Below, one piece after another: positions 1 through 9,800 of a DNA stretch of 55,802 nt. Under the pieces are notes generated by a model. It was not told the origin of the DNA, did not search any database, and saw only the letters and a list, made by a program, of their open reading frames with translations. The stretch is from the NCBI GenBank assembly GCA_023432805.1, contig JAEYUG010000071.1, positions 1-55,802 on the forward strand, given 5' to 3'. Every line of letters starts with the position of its first letter. Position 1 is the first letter of the stretch. Position numbers and translations under genes: made by a program. The stretch is from Bacteroidota bacterium (GTDB lineage Bacteria; Bacteroidota; Ignavibacteria; SZUA-365).

Positions 1-134
1 GAGGGCGTCCGTCCTCCCACGACGGACGAGGGCGTCCGTCCTCCCACGACGGACGAGGGCGTCCGTCCTCCCACGACGGACGAGGGCGTCCGTCCTCCCA
101 CGACGGACGAGGGCGTCCGTCCTCCCATGACGGA
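1..134. repeat. Five tandem copies of a 27-bp GC-rich repeat
   Basis: Copies begin at 1, 28, 55, 82 and 109. The last is slightly degenerate (C to T near 127) and fades at about 134. No unique spacers separate the units, so this is a simple tandem array and not CRISPR. Each unit contains GGACGAGGGCGTCC, a small hairpin (GGACG stem, AGGG loop, CGTCC stem). The same 14 bases occur in inverse orientation near 35612-35626, so the unit belongs to a dispersed repeat family. The array is cut by the window edge and may be longer. Confidence 0.9.
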
Positions 135-239
135 GGTCGCCCCTTTCTTTTTACCCCGCCCCTGTTCTGTCTTTTCCGTGTATTCCGTGGTAATCTTTGT
201 ATTTTTCAAGATTGCTCACGAACCTGATGCTTCCCCCCA

Positions 240-2684
240 ATGCCGACAAGAGACGCTGACCAGACCCCGCAACTCACGCCCACCGACATCCCCCAGACGC
301 TGCCGCTGCTGCCGCTGCGCGATGTGGTCATCTTCCCCCACATGATCTTTCCCGTGCTTGTGGGACGCGAGAGTTCGCTGCGCGCGGTCACCGCGGCGAT
401 CGAGCTCGACAAGCTGATCATGGTCTGCGCGCAGCGCGACCCGAATGACGACAATCCCGTCTGGGAGACGATTCACCATCAGGGCACGGTCGCACGGATT
501 CTGCAAGTGCTCAAGCTGCCGAATGGATTGATGAAGGTGCTGGTCGACGGACTCTTCCAAGCGAAACTGCACGAGATGTCGACCGACGAGGCCGATGTGC
601 TGCGCGGTCGGATCGAGGTGGTGGCGCCGGTCGCGCGTGCAACCACGCATTTGAAGGCGCTGGTGCGCCAGCTCGACGGGCTGTTCGCCGAGTATGTGAA
701 GATGCACCGGAACATCCCCAATGAGTCGCTGATCAGTTACGAAGGACTCAAGGAGCCCAGTCGCAAGTTGTTCTTCGTGGCGGCCAACATGCTCGTGAGC
801 GTCGAAACGAGGCAGAGTGTGCTCGCGCTCGACAAGCTCGAACAGCAGCTCTATGCGCTGGTGCGCATTCTCACCAATGAACTCGCGATCATGAGGGTCG
901 AGGCGGAGATCGACGACAAGGTGCATGCGAACATCCAGCAGTCGCAGCGCCGCTACTTCATCCAGGAGCAGATCCGCATTCTGCAGGATGAACTCGGCGA
1001 GGGCGAGGAGGGCATGTCGGGTGATCTCGATCAGCTCGAGCAGCGCGTCGCGGAAAGCAGCATGAACGACGAGGCGCGCGCCAAGGCGATGGACGAACTG
1101 ACGAAACTGCGCCGCATGTCGCCGATGTCGCCCGAGGCCACGGTCTCGCGCAACTACATCGACTGGCTGCTGGCGATGCCGTGGTCGACGTACTCCGACG
1201 ACATGCTCGACATCACGCATGCCGCTGCGATTCTCGAAGCAGACCATCACGGACTCGAAAAGCCCAAGGAGCGCATTCTCGAGCACATCGCCGTGCTGAA
1301 TCTCGTCGGTCAGATGAAGGGGCAGATCCTGTGTCTGGTGGGTCCCCCGGGCGTCGGCAAGACCTCGCTCGGCCGCTCGATTGCGCGCGCGCTCGGACGT
1401 CGCTTCGTGCGACTCTCGCTGGGCGGTGTGCATGACGAGGCGGAGATTCGCGGTCATCGCCGCACCTACATCGGATCGATGCCCGGCAAGATCGTGCAGG
1501 CACTCAAGAAGGCGGGCACCGGCAATCCCGTGATCCTGCTCGATGAAATCGACAAGATGAGTAACGACTTCCACGGCGATCCATCATCTGCCATGCTCGA
1601 AGTGCTCGATCCCGAGCAGAACAGCACCTTCAACGACCACTATCTCGACATCGACTACGACCTGTCGAAAGCCATGTTCATCACGACCGCCAATGTGCGG
1701 TGGAACATTCCCCTGCCGCTGCAGGACAGGATGGAGATCATCGAGTTGCCCGGCTACCTCGAGCATGAAAAGCTCGCGATCGCACGCCGCCACCTCGTGC
1801 GGAAGCAGGTCGAGATGCACGGCATGAAGAAGTTCAAGGTCAGCTTCGACGATGCCGCACTGCTGCGCATCATACGCGAGTACACGCAGGAGGCCGGCGT
1901 GCGCGCACTCGAACGTGAAATCGCCTCGGTCTGCCGCAAGCTCGCGCGTCGCGCACTCACTGCAGCCCCGGGCAGCGCAGATTTTCGCGTGCGCACCGAA
2001 GCAATCGAATCTCTGCTCGGCGTCCCCAAGCTCAAGCAGAAGCGCATTCCCGCATTGGCCAAGCCCGGATCGGTGATCGGTCTGGCATGGACGAGCGTCG
2101 GTGGCGACATCCTTCAGGTCGACGTGTCCATCATGAACGGTACCGAGAAGCTGACGCTCACCGGACAGCTCGGCGAGGTTATGAAGGAGAGCGCTCAGGC
2201 CGCACTCAGCTGGCTGCGCGTGCATGCCGAGGCGCTGGGGGTGCCCGCAGACTTCCCGGAGAAGAAGGAGATTCACATCCATCTGCCCGAGGGCGCGATT
2301 CCGAAGGACGGTCCCTCTGCCGGCATCACTCTTTCGATCGCCATGCTCTCGGCCGTGACCGGGCGTCCCGTGCGCACCGACGTCGCCATGACCGGCGAGA
2401 TCACCCTGCTCGGCGATGTGCTGCCGATCGGCGGACTCAACGAAAAACTCCTGGCCGCACGGCGCTACGGTGTGAAGACCGTGCTGATCCCGCGTGACAA
2501 CGAGATCGACCTGACCGAGATCTCGAAGCGCATCACCAGTGGACTGCAGATCATCCCCGTCGCGACCATCAACGAAGCCCTGCCGTACGTCTTCGAGGAT
2601 GAGAGAGGAAGGAAGCCGGCCGCGGCCAGGAAGCCTGCTGTGGTCAAGAAGCCAGCTGCGGCGAAGAAACGCACGACCTCCTGA
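240..2684 (+). CDS. lon: ATP-dependent endopeptidase La (Lon protease)
   Basis: Soluble AAA+ serine protease that degrades misfolded and regulatory proteins; 814 residues, the usual Lon length. An N-terminal LAN substrate-binding domain (about 18-215) starts with the typical LPLLPLRDVVIFP. A helical linker follows, then an AAA+ module with Walker A GPPGVGKT at about 368-375 and Walker B VILLDEID at about 430. The protease domain carries the catalytic Ser693 in PKDGPSAG and Lys736 in GGLNEKLLAA. The C-terminal tail after about 790 is rich in Ala, Lys and Pro (repeated KKPA) and looks lineage-specific. ATG at 240 is chosen because the LAN domain follows closely; no strong ribosome-binding site is visible. 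prmC follows after 8 bases. Confidence 0.98.
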   Translation: MPTRDADQTPQLTPTDIPQTLPLLPLRDVVIFPHMIFPVLVGRESSLRAVTAAIELDKLIMVCAQRDPNDDNPVWETIHHQGTVARILQVLKLPNGLMKVLVDGLFQAKLHEMSTDEADVLRGRIEVVAPVARATTHLKALVRQLDGLFAEYVKMHRNIPNESLISYEGLKEPSRKLFFVAANMLVSVETRQSVLALDKLEQQLYALVRILTNELAIMRVEAEIDDKVHANIQQSQRRYFIQEQIRILQDELGEGEEGMSGDLDQLEQRVAESSMNDEARAKAMDELTKLRRMSPMSPEATVSRNYIDWLLAMPWSTYSDDMLDITHAAAILEADHHGLEKPKERILEHIAVLNLVGQMKGQILCLVGPPGVGKTSLGRSIARALGRRFVRLSLGGVHDEAEIRGHRRTYIGSMPGKIVQALKKAGTGNPVILLDEIDKMSNDFHGDPSSAMLEVLDPEQNSTFNDHYLDIDYDLSKAMFITTANVRWNIPLPLQDRMEIIELPGYLEHEKLAIARRHLVRKQVEMHGMKKFKVSFDDAALLRIIREYTQEAGVRALEREIASVCRKLARRALTAAPGSADFRVRTEAIESLLGVPKLKQKRIPALAKPGSVIGLAWTSVGGDILQVDVSIMNGTEKLTLTGQLGEVMKESAQAALSWLRVHAEALGVPADFPEKKEIHIHLPEGAIPKDGPSAGITLSIAMLSAVTGRPVRTDVAMTGEITLLGDVLPIGGLNEKLLAARRYGVKTVLIPRDNEIDLTEISKRITSGLQIIPVATINEALPYVFEDERGRKPAAARKPAVVKKPAAAKKRTTS

Positions 2685-2692
2685 TCGACGTC

Positions 2693-3592
2693 GTGGCACG
2701 GGAAACGATACAATCGCTTCTGAAGAAGTCCGTCGCCTTCTTTGAGGAGAAGGGCGTGGACGAGGCGCGGCGTACTGCCGAGCTGCTGCTTGCGCACGCG
2801 CTCGCGGCGAGGCGCATCGACTTGTACATGCGCTTCGAGCAGCCCATGCGCGACGACGAACTCGAGCGGTTCCGTTCATCCGTGCGCCGGCGTCTGACCG
2901 GAGAGCCCGTGCAGTACATCCTCGGCGAGACCGAGTTCTACGGACTTCCCTTTCACGTGTCGCCGGGCGTGCTCATACCCCGACCCGAAACCGAGCATCT
3001 TGTGGAGGCTGCCATCGACTTCCTGCGTCCCATCGCGGCGAGCATGCTGCCCGAGGGTCGCGCTCCCCGCGTGCTCGACATCGGCACCGGCAGCGGATGC
3101 ATCGCCATTGCAGTGGCGCGTCACGTGCCCGGTGCGCGCATCGTTGCGGTGGATGTGTCCTCGGCCGCGCTCGAGGTGGCACGTGCGAACGCATCGCTCA
3201 ATGCGGTCGACGAGGCCGTGGAGTTCATCGAAGGCGACGTGCTTGCCGACGAGCGCGCGGTGTTTCGGGGACCCTACGACCTCGTGCTCTCGAATCCCCC
3301 CTACATTGCTGCTGCCGACGTGGCGACCCTGCAGCGCGAGGTGCGCGAGCACGAGCCGCACACGGCGTTGACCGACAACGGCGACGGCCTCACCTTCTAC
3401 CGCCGCATCGCGTTGCTGCTGCGTGCGATGTGCGCGGGCGGAGGCGGATGCTTCCTCGAGATCGGGTACGGTCAGCACGACGCCGTGCGCGACATCTTCG
3501 TCGCCGCCGGCTTCCCTCCTCCCTCCTTCATCTCCGACTACTCCTCCATCCCCCGCGTCGCCGTCATTCACCTCTCTCCCGACGATGCTTGA
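2693..3592 (+). CDS. prmC: Release factor glutamine methyltransferase PrmC (HemK)
   Basis: Methylates the GGQ glutamine of peptide-chain release factors using S-adenosylmethionine. At 299 residues it has normal length: an N-terminal helical substrate domain (about 1-90), then a Rossmann methyltransferase domain with motif I VLDIGTGSGCIAIAVA (from about 127) and the diagnostic NPPY at 201-204. The start is GTG at 2693, eight bases after the lon stop, so the two are probably cotranscribed. No frame damage. Confidence 0.95.
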   Translation: MARETIQSLLKKSVAFFEEKGVDEARRTAELLLAHALAARRIDLYMRFEQPMRDDELERFRSSVRRRLTGEPVQYILGETEFYGLPFHVSPGVLIPRPETEHLVEAAIDFLRPIAASMLPEGRAPRVLDIGTGSGCIAIAVARHVPGARIVAVDVSSAALEVARANASLNAVDEAVEFIEGDVLADERAVFRGPYDLVLSNPPYIAAADVATLQREVREHEPHTALTDNGDGLTFYRRIALLLRAMCAGGGGCFLEIGYGQHDAVRDIFVAAGFPPPSFISDYSSIPRVAVIHLSPDDA

Positions 3593-3723
3593 CGACCACC
3601 TCAAGACCGTGCGATATCATCGATCGCGTCGACCTCGAGCGCCTGAATCCCGATCTCCGGCGCCAGGCGCAGCACCCATATAGCACTCGTCCTTCTCGCC
3701 GAGACACAAAAATGGAACCGGTC

Positions 3724-3752
3724 TTGCGTGGAATCGATTTTCGTCGTATACT
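3724..3752 (+). promoter_or_regulatory. Sigma70-type promoter of tRNA-Asp
   Basis: TTGCGT (3724-3729) and TATACT (3747-3752) are separated by exactly 17 bases. The predicted start near 3759 lies about 22 bases before the tRNA. The -10 matches consensus at five of six positions. Confidence 0.6.
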
Positions 3753-3781
3753 TGTGAACCCTTGAGAAATCATGGGAAAAC

Positions 3782-3855
3782 GGAGCCGTAGTTCAGTCGG
3801 TTAGAATGCCTGCCTGTCACGCAGGAGGTCGCGAGTTCGAGTCTCGTCGGCTCCG
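3782..3855 (+). tRNA. tRNA-Asp (anticodon GTC)
   Basis: Full cloverleaf of 74 nt. The acceptor stem GGAGCCG pairs with CGGCTCC, the discriminator base is G, and the anticodon stem CCTGC/GCAGG encloses the loop with anticodon GTC. The T-arm loop contains TTCGAGT. The genome gives CC after the discriminator but no A, so the CCA end is not fully encoded. Confidence 0.97.
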
Positions 3856-3860
3856 CCCCC

Positions 3861-3884
3861 AGCCCCTCGTCAGAGGGGCTTTTT
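3861..3884 (+). terminator. Rho-independent terminator after tRNA-Asp
   Basis: Perfect 8-bp stem AGCCCCTC/GAGGGGCT with a four-base loop, directly followed by a T run; it begins six bases after the tRNA. Confidence 0.9.
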
Positions 3885-3929
3885 CGTTTGCAGGGGTTCC
3901 AGATGCGCGTGACGCGAGGCAATCGGGAA

Positions 3930-5171
3930 TCAGAAGGAATACAGCACCGCGAGCAGGATGCGCGTATTGGCAACGGTCGTTGCATTCGTGACCAGTCCCT
4001 TGTTGTCGATGTCTGGCGTGCCATAGGCCGCAGCCGTGTATTCGAGTTCGGCAGCGAAGCGCACCGGACCTGATGTGTATTGTATCCGGGGCGACACGCG
4101 CAGAAGCGAAGCAATGGTCGCGCCACGCGAATAGAGCATGGGTCGCAGATTCTCCGAGGCGCCGAGGTTCTCCGAATACCCTGCAAACACCGCCACCTCG
4201 AACTCCTTCCCGTAGATCAGTTCGCCCCAGACGGAATAATTGTCGAGCGTGGTGTAGGTTGCGTCTCCCGTCACCGAGTCGTGCACGGTCACGCCGTAGC
4301 CGCCGAGCTGCAGCAGGTCCGCAAGATTCTGCCCGAGCACGCCCTCCACCTTGATCGTGAGCGGAGCAAGATCGAGTTTCGCATACCCGACGAACGAGGT
4401 GCCGGCGATCGTCGACTCCGACAACGCGCCTGTGGCGGTCGTGGTCTGCGGCAACAGCTGCTTGTAATCCACTCCCGCACCGAACACGTGGCCGTCTGCG
4501 GCATACTGCGCCTGAAGGTGCAGATTGGGAAGAACAGCATGGCGGAGGAAGACCGAACTGGAGATCGGGGATCCCGTTGCATCAGGACCGATGCTCTGGA
4601 AATCACGCTGCGTTGCGGCGACACCGATCAGACGCAGTCCGCCAAAGGACTGTGTCACGCGAATCTGGGGACTGCGTGCGAACGGCTGGAACGGCGCGCC
4701 GGTGTTGAACGACACCACGCCGGGATAGCACTCGGCGACAAACATGGGATGCCAGGTCTGCCCGACGAGCAGTCGTGTCGACCCCCAGTCCAGTGCAACA
4801 AACGCATGCCGCAGGCGGAAGCCGTTGATGTCGCTCTCGGCCATGCCGAAGAACTCGCCCTCGATCACACCGGCAGTCTTCGCACCGAGGGCGTTCGGTC
4901 CGCTGATGTCGCCCTTGAGACGTGTCTGAATCGACAGCATGTTGAACGACGGCGTCTCGTTTCGATCGACGCCATTCGCTCCCGGACGCTCGGCCGCGGG
5001 ATAGAGCAGGAAGTGACCTTCGCGCAGATTCACGGTTTCCCGTGAGTCGTACATCACATCGGTTTTCACGAAGCCGGAGAATGATATGCCGAATGAAGGC
5101 CGCTCGCTCTGTGCGATCGCCGCGGAGGTGAGTGTGACGCACATCAACAGAAGGAGGAAAGTTGCACGCAT
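3930..5171 (-). CDS. Outer-membrane porin-like beta-barrel protein
   Basis: 413 residues with an N-terminal signal peptide (MRATFLLLLMCVTLTSAAIAQ). Many alternating hydrophobic/polar strands follow, and the protein ends in VLYSF; a terminal aromatic residue is the usual BAM recognition signal. The segment around LLVGQTWHPMF and FARSPQIRVTQ resembles DcaP/porin-like proteins, but the substrate cannot be read. The internal ATG at 5171 was chosen over the one at 5222 because the signal peptide begins there. It is isolated, separated from the upstream DUF4256 gene by 172 bases. Confidence 0.75.
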   Translation of the reverse strand: MRATFLLLLMCVTLTSAAIAQSERPSFGISFSGFVKTDVMYDSRETVNLREGHFLLYPAAERPGANGVDRNETPSFNMLSIQTRLKGDISGPNALGAKTAGVIEGEFFGMAESDINGFRLRHAFVALDWGSTRLLVGQTWHPMFVAECYPGVVSFNTGAPFQPFARSPQIRVTQSFGGLRLIGVAATQRDFQSIGPDATGSPISSSVFLRHAVLPNLHLQAQYAADGHVFGAGVDYKQLLPQTTTATGALSESTIAGTSFVGYAKLDLAPLTIKVEGVLGQNLADLLQLGGYGVTVHDSVTGDATYTTLDNYSVWGELIYGKEFEVAVFAGYSENLGASENLRPMLYSRGATIASLLRVSPRIQYTSGPVRFAAELEYTAAAYGTPDIDNKGLVTNATTVANTRILLAVLYSF

Positions 5172-5343
5172 GTGGATTCCTGCAAGATCTTGAGTCGGGT
5201 GTTGCGAACACTGGAGCGTCATTCAGTACCTAGCCGGGAGCACGCGCCGGAGACGGATTCGGGATGTCTGCAACATACGTACCGCCACCTTCTCCCTGAA
5301 GATCTACAGGTCTTGCGTCATGCGCATCTACATTCGAAATGTG

Positions 5344-5916
5344 TCAAGCGGGATCGAGCAGCAGGAGTCCGCGGAAGCCGCGGGCGGCGTAGTACGACGA
5401 CGCACCGTTGTGGTAGGTGAAGACGTGGTCGTAGCGGCGGTCGCAGAAGAGGGCGCCGCCAAGGATGCGGATCGCATCGGGCGTCTCGATCCAGCTCGAT
5501 GTCTTCGTGTCGAAGACGCCGAGCGTCTGCAACGTGCGATACTGATCTTCGGTGAGCAGTGAGATCCCCATGGCGGCCGCCATCTCATGCGCACTGCCCT
5601 GCGGAGCGTTCTCCTTGCGTGTCACCCGTGCCTCACGATCGTAGCAGAGGCTCCTGCGGCCGGTGGGACTCTCCTGCGCGCAGTCGACGATCATGATCGC
5701 ACGTGTCCGCGCATCGATGCCGATCACATCCGGCTCGCCTCCCGTGCGCTCCATTGCGGCAAGTGCCCGCAGGCATGCGGGCTGCGCCTCGAGCCGCGCC
5801 GCGACCTCCGTCCACTGCACACCCGCATGCCGGTGCGCGTTGTGTTCGAAACGTACGCGCACAACATCGAGCACGTCGGTGTCTTCATCCCGTTGCACAT
5901 GACGATCCTTCGCCAT
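5344..5916 (-). CDS. DUF4256 family protein
   Basis: Cytoplasmic protein of 190 residues, the usual size of DUF4256 members, whose function is not known. The C-terminal block ILGGALFCDRRYDHVFTYHNGASSYYAARGFRG is summarised here by its key motifs GGALFCDRRY and YYAARGFRG, which are diagnostic. The start at 5916 is supported by AAGGAG eight bases upstream; the longer reading frame to 6000 lacks such a site. Confidence 0.88.
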   Translation of the reverse strand: MAKDRHVQRDEDTDVLDVVRVRFEHNAHRHAGVQWTEVAARLEAQPACLRALAAMERTGGEPDVIGIDARTRAIMIVDCAQESPTGRRSLCYDREARVTRKENAPQGSAHEMAAAMGISLLTEDQYRTLQTLGVFDTKTSSWIETPDAIRILGGALFCDRRYDHVFTYHNGASSYYAARGFRGLLLLDPA

Positions 5917-6218
5917 ACGGTTCGCTCCTTGGACGCGGAGCGCATCTGCGTCCGCGGCTGTCACTGATTTCGATGACGGTGAACATCCAACATATCGCAA
6001 TCAGCAGTGCGTCACAACACACCGACCGCACACTCGATGTTCCGCCTTCCTCCTTGAACAACTCGAAAGAAAAAGAACTGCGAACGGGCACGATTCGGGA
6101 ACGACGCGGAACGGAACCCGCGGGTGGCGTGTTCATGAGGTGTCTCTCCCCAATGTTCTTCTTTGGATCCGCCACGCAGGCGGCCATGCCCTCCACCCCT
6201 CATCGTGCCGGAGGCACT
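5917..6218. other. Divergent intergenic region, no gene seen
   Basis: About 300 bases between the minus-strand DUF4256 gene and the plus-strand gene at 6219. It must hold both promoters. I see no convincing ORF, RNA gene or strong hairpin. Confidence 0.5.
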
Positions 6219-6632
6219 ATGAAACTTCATGCTGCATGCATCCTCGCAGTCCTCTTCCTCGCGTTCGGTACAACGACGCAAGCACAGGACGTCGCATCCC
6301 GCTTCCAAAAACAGCATCTCGCACGCACCCAGCAGATGCTCATACAGGGGCTCGCACCAGGCAATGCCGATGTGCAGATCACAACGGTGCAAACCATCCG
6401 CGATCTGGAACTCGAATTCCCTGAGGAGTCCTTCACCGCCCTCGTCGATCCCCTCATCACACTCGTGAAGTCGGAATCCACCAACATCACCGCCCGTCTG
6501 CTGGGACTCCTTGCGCTCGACGGACTGCATTCCGACAAGGGTGATCTCGCCATCATGTCCGTCATGAACAGCACCGAGAATCAGATCGTGAAGGCGCTGT
6601 GCACTGCGCTCAATGCCAAGGGACTGCGCTGA
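6219..6632 (+). CDS. Small secreted protein of unknown function
   Basis: 137 residues. Residues 1-23 form a signal peptide (MKLHAACILAVLFLAFG...TQAQ). The mature part is helical, with two or three leucine-rich amphipathic helices (VQTIRDLELEFPEESFTALV, ITARLLGLLALDGL) that recall short HEAT-like repeats. ATG 6219 is preceded by GGAGG at 6210-6214. Not recognised as a named family. Confidence 0.75.
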   Translation: MKLHAACILAVLFLAFGTTTQAQDVASRFQKQHLARTQQMLIQGLAPGNADVQITTVQTIRDLELEFPEESFTALVDPLITLVKSESTNITARLLGLLALDGLHSDKGDLAIMSVMNSTENQIVKALCTALNAKGLR

Positions 6633-6693
6633 CAGACCTGTGATTCCTCCTCCCACGGAGGCGTCTTCATTCCGGCGCATGCAATGAGCGCAA

Positions 6694-6723
6694 CAGGCCG
6701 CTTCCCGTTTGGGATGCGGCCTG
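6694..6723 (+). terminator. Hairpin after the small secreted gene
   Basis: Arms CAGGCCGC (6694-6701) and GCGGCCTG (6716-6723) are extended by TCCC/GGGA around a GTTT loop. No strong T run follows, so termination is probable but not certain. Confidence 0.5.
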
Positions 6724-6835
6724 CTCGTTGTTGGCTGATCACTTCCCGCCACCGCCACCCTTCCGACTCATGTGACTGACGGCCAGGCTTCCTATTTTGG
6801 AGGGAGGACTGAAGGATGAATGATGGAGGATGGAG

Positions 6836-9800
6836 ATGGATCCAGTGATCAGCGCGAGCGTTGTGCCGCAGGACGCGGGTGACCGCTCGCGCATTCGGGA
6901 AGCCGTGCGCGCCGCACACGATCTGCTGCAGACTCGCGGCGCAGGCGTCCTCGCAGACGAGGAGTGGCGCCGCTTCCTCAGCTGGAGCGCGCAGCCCGAC
7001 GTGCTCGAGACGCTCGACGATGCGGAGCGCCACACCTGGGCGGAGGATGCCGCCGCCCTGCTCGCACATCTGCACTACACGCTCGGGGATCTGCTCGACG
7101 ACCGCACACGTGAATGCGGCGATCGCGTCTTCCTCGAATCCCTCGCCGAAGGCCGTCGGCTGACCTACGCCGAGTCCCGTCAGCGCATCCGCCGCATCGC
7201 CGCCACGCTGCATGCGACCGCCACCACGCCCCGCGTCCTGATCCTCGCCGCGAACAGCATCGAGACCGCGCTCTGCGATCTGGCCTGCCTCTGTCATGGC
7301 ATCCTCGTTGCGCCCGTGAGCGTGCACACGGATGCAGACGAACTCGCGTGGATGCTCGCGCGACTGGAGGTCAACCTCGCGATCACCGACACCCCCGAAC
7401 GCGTCGCCCGGCTCGCCGAGGCGGCTTCCGCACAGGGGCGTGCGCTGCACATCGTGGTCACGTCGCGCGAAGCCAGCGATGCGCACGCGGGCGTCCTCCA
7501 TCTCGATGCGCTTGTGGCCGCGCACGGACACCATCCCCTGCCCGACACGCCCGTCGATCCCTTTGCGACGGCGACCGTGATGTTCACATCCGGATCGACG
7601 GGACGGCCCAAGGGCGTCTGCTTCTCGCAGCATGCGATGGTCAGCAAGCGCTTCGCGCGTGCGGCGGCGCTGCCGGCTGTGGGACGAGAGGAAACGCTGC
7701 TCGCCTACCTGCCGCTCTTCCATACCTTCGGGCGCTTCCTTGAACTGCAGGGCATGCTGTTCTGGCGCGGCCGCTACGTGTTCGCGCAGGATGGTTCGCG
7801 CGAGGCGCTTGTGTCTGGCATCGCGCGCGTCGCGCCCACGGGACTCATCGGCATCCCTCTGCGCTGGTCGCAGCTGGCCGAGGCGGCGATGGGGCGCATG
7901 GAGGGTCGCACGGGCGATGCTGCGCGCACCGCGTTCCGCGAGGTCTGCGGCGTATCGCTGCGGTGGGGACTTTCCGCAGCGGGGCATCTGGATCCGAGGA
8001 TCTTCCGCTTCTTCCAGCAGTGCGGTGTGGAGCTTGCGAGCGGGTTCGGCATGACCGAAGCCACGGGAGGCATTCTCATGACACCGCCGGGGGCGTATGA
8101 AGACGGCTCCGTCGGCGTGCCCCTGCCCTGCATCGAGGTGCGGCTATCGGACGAGCGCGAGTTGCAGATCCGCGGTCCCTATGTCGCCTGCGCACTCGGC
8201 GACGAGGGCGCGCTGCCCCGGGCCGTGGCGTCCCCTCGCGCTGCGGACCACGCCTGGTTCGCGACCGGCGACGTGTTCGAGCACAGGCCGTCGGGTCAGT
8301 ACGAGATCATCGACCGGCTCAAGGACATCTACAAGAACAGCCGTGGGCAGACGGTGTCTCCCCTCGGCATCGAGACCTTGTTCCGCGGCGTGCCCGGCTT
8401 CCGCAGGGTGTTCGTGGCAGGCGACGGACGCGAGTACACCGTGCTGCTCGTGGTGCCGGATTCCTCCCATCCCCTCTTCACACCGGAGCATGACGAAGAC
8501 GAGCGTGATGCGTACATCCGCGAGATCATCCGCGCCGCGAACGCGCAGCTGGCACCGTTCGAGCGGATCGTGCGCTACGCCCTGCTCGAACGAGACTTCG
8601 ACATGGAGCTCGGCGAATTGACGCCGAAGGGGTCGTACAACCGACGTGCCGTGACACGATCGTTTGCCGCGGAAATCTCCGCGCTGTACCGCAGCCGCGA
8701 CATCGTCTTCGAGATCGCGTCGCTGTCATTGCGCATCCCGCACTGGCTGCTGCGCGAGCTGGGGGTGACCGAGCGCGACCTCGCCGCAGTGCCGGACGGC
8801 ATCATGAACCGCGCGACGGGTGCGACGTTGCGGGTGGAGCAGGGTCGTGTGGAGGATGCGTGGATCGTCGGCGATCTCGAGTACCAATGCCCGGTGCGCA
8901 TGCTGGATCTCGGGCTGCTCTGCCGACAGCCGCTGGGCTGGGTGGGGAATCCGTCGCTCGCCGCCCTGCTTCCGTGCAGGGAGGGGTGGGATACCGTGCT
9001 GCCCGAGGGCATGACGATCCGCGCCGCGGTTCCGGCACGCAGAGCCTTGCATGCTGACACGGGCGGGATGCAGACGCCGCTCGGACTGGTCTCTGCGCGC
9101 CTGCGCCATGTGCATGCATTGCTCTCAACCGTTCTCCATGGCGAGACTGCGTCTGCTCTGGCACTGATCGACGATGTCGCGATGGAGCTCGACCGCGGGG
9201 GACGTCACATCGGCGGTGTGGTGCGCGCGCGTCTCGGTGCACTGGCCTGGCACGCCGCAGAGGACCTGCGATGCGCGGCGTATACCGCGCTGCTGCTCTA
9301 CGATCCCTCACCCGACGACAGCGGCGCCTACGCGGAGTTCGTGCGCTCGGGGCTGACCTTTCTCACCGATGCGTCCATTCGCAGCATCGCCGCACGCGAC
9401 CTGCGGCAGGGACGTCTCACCGCGCTGCGTGCGCGACTACAGCGCTATCGCGACGAGCATGTGTTCGACGGCGGTGCCGGCACCGAGGTGGTGCGCGCCG
9501 TGCTCGAGCTGCTGACGAGTCTGGCAGAGCGCGACGCCGCCTACGTGTTCGACGTGCGCGCCGAGCTGTGCCATTGGATGCGGCACGAGGCGGAACGCGA
9601 TATTCGGATTTATGGCTCTGAATCTCTTTTTGAACGGCTGAAGGCGCTCTACGTCGCACGGCATGCGGGATGGCTGCATGACGAGGGGGAGGTCGCACGC
9701 GTGCGTGCCGCGCTCCGTTTCGACGAGACGATTCCCGCGGCGCGGCGTGCCGAACTCGCCTCGCTGTTCACGGACTCTCCCTTCCTTCCGCTGAGTCTGC

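Noticed and set aside
1..134. CRISPR-like array
   Set aside because: The 27-bp units abut with no unique spacers, and no cas genes are in the window.
216..1574. 452-residue open frame on the minus strand of lon
   Set aside because: Shadow frame of a GC-rich gene; lon has all catalytic motifs and this frame has none.
6581..7987. 468-residue minus-strand open frame over the AMP-binding gene
   Set aside because: Overlaps conserved adenylation motifs on the other strand and shows no domain.
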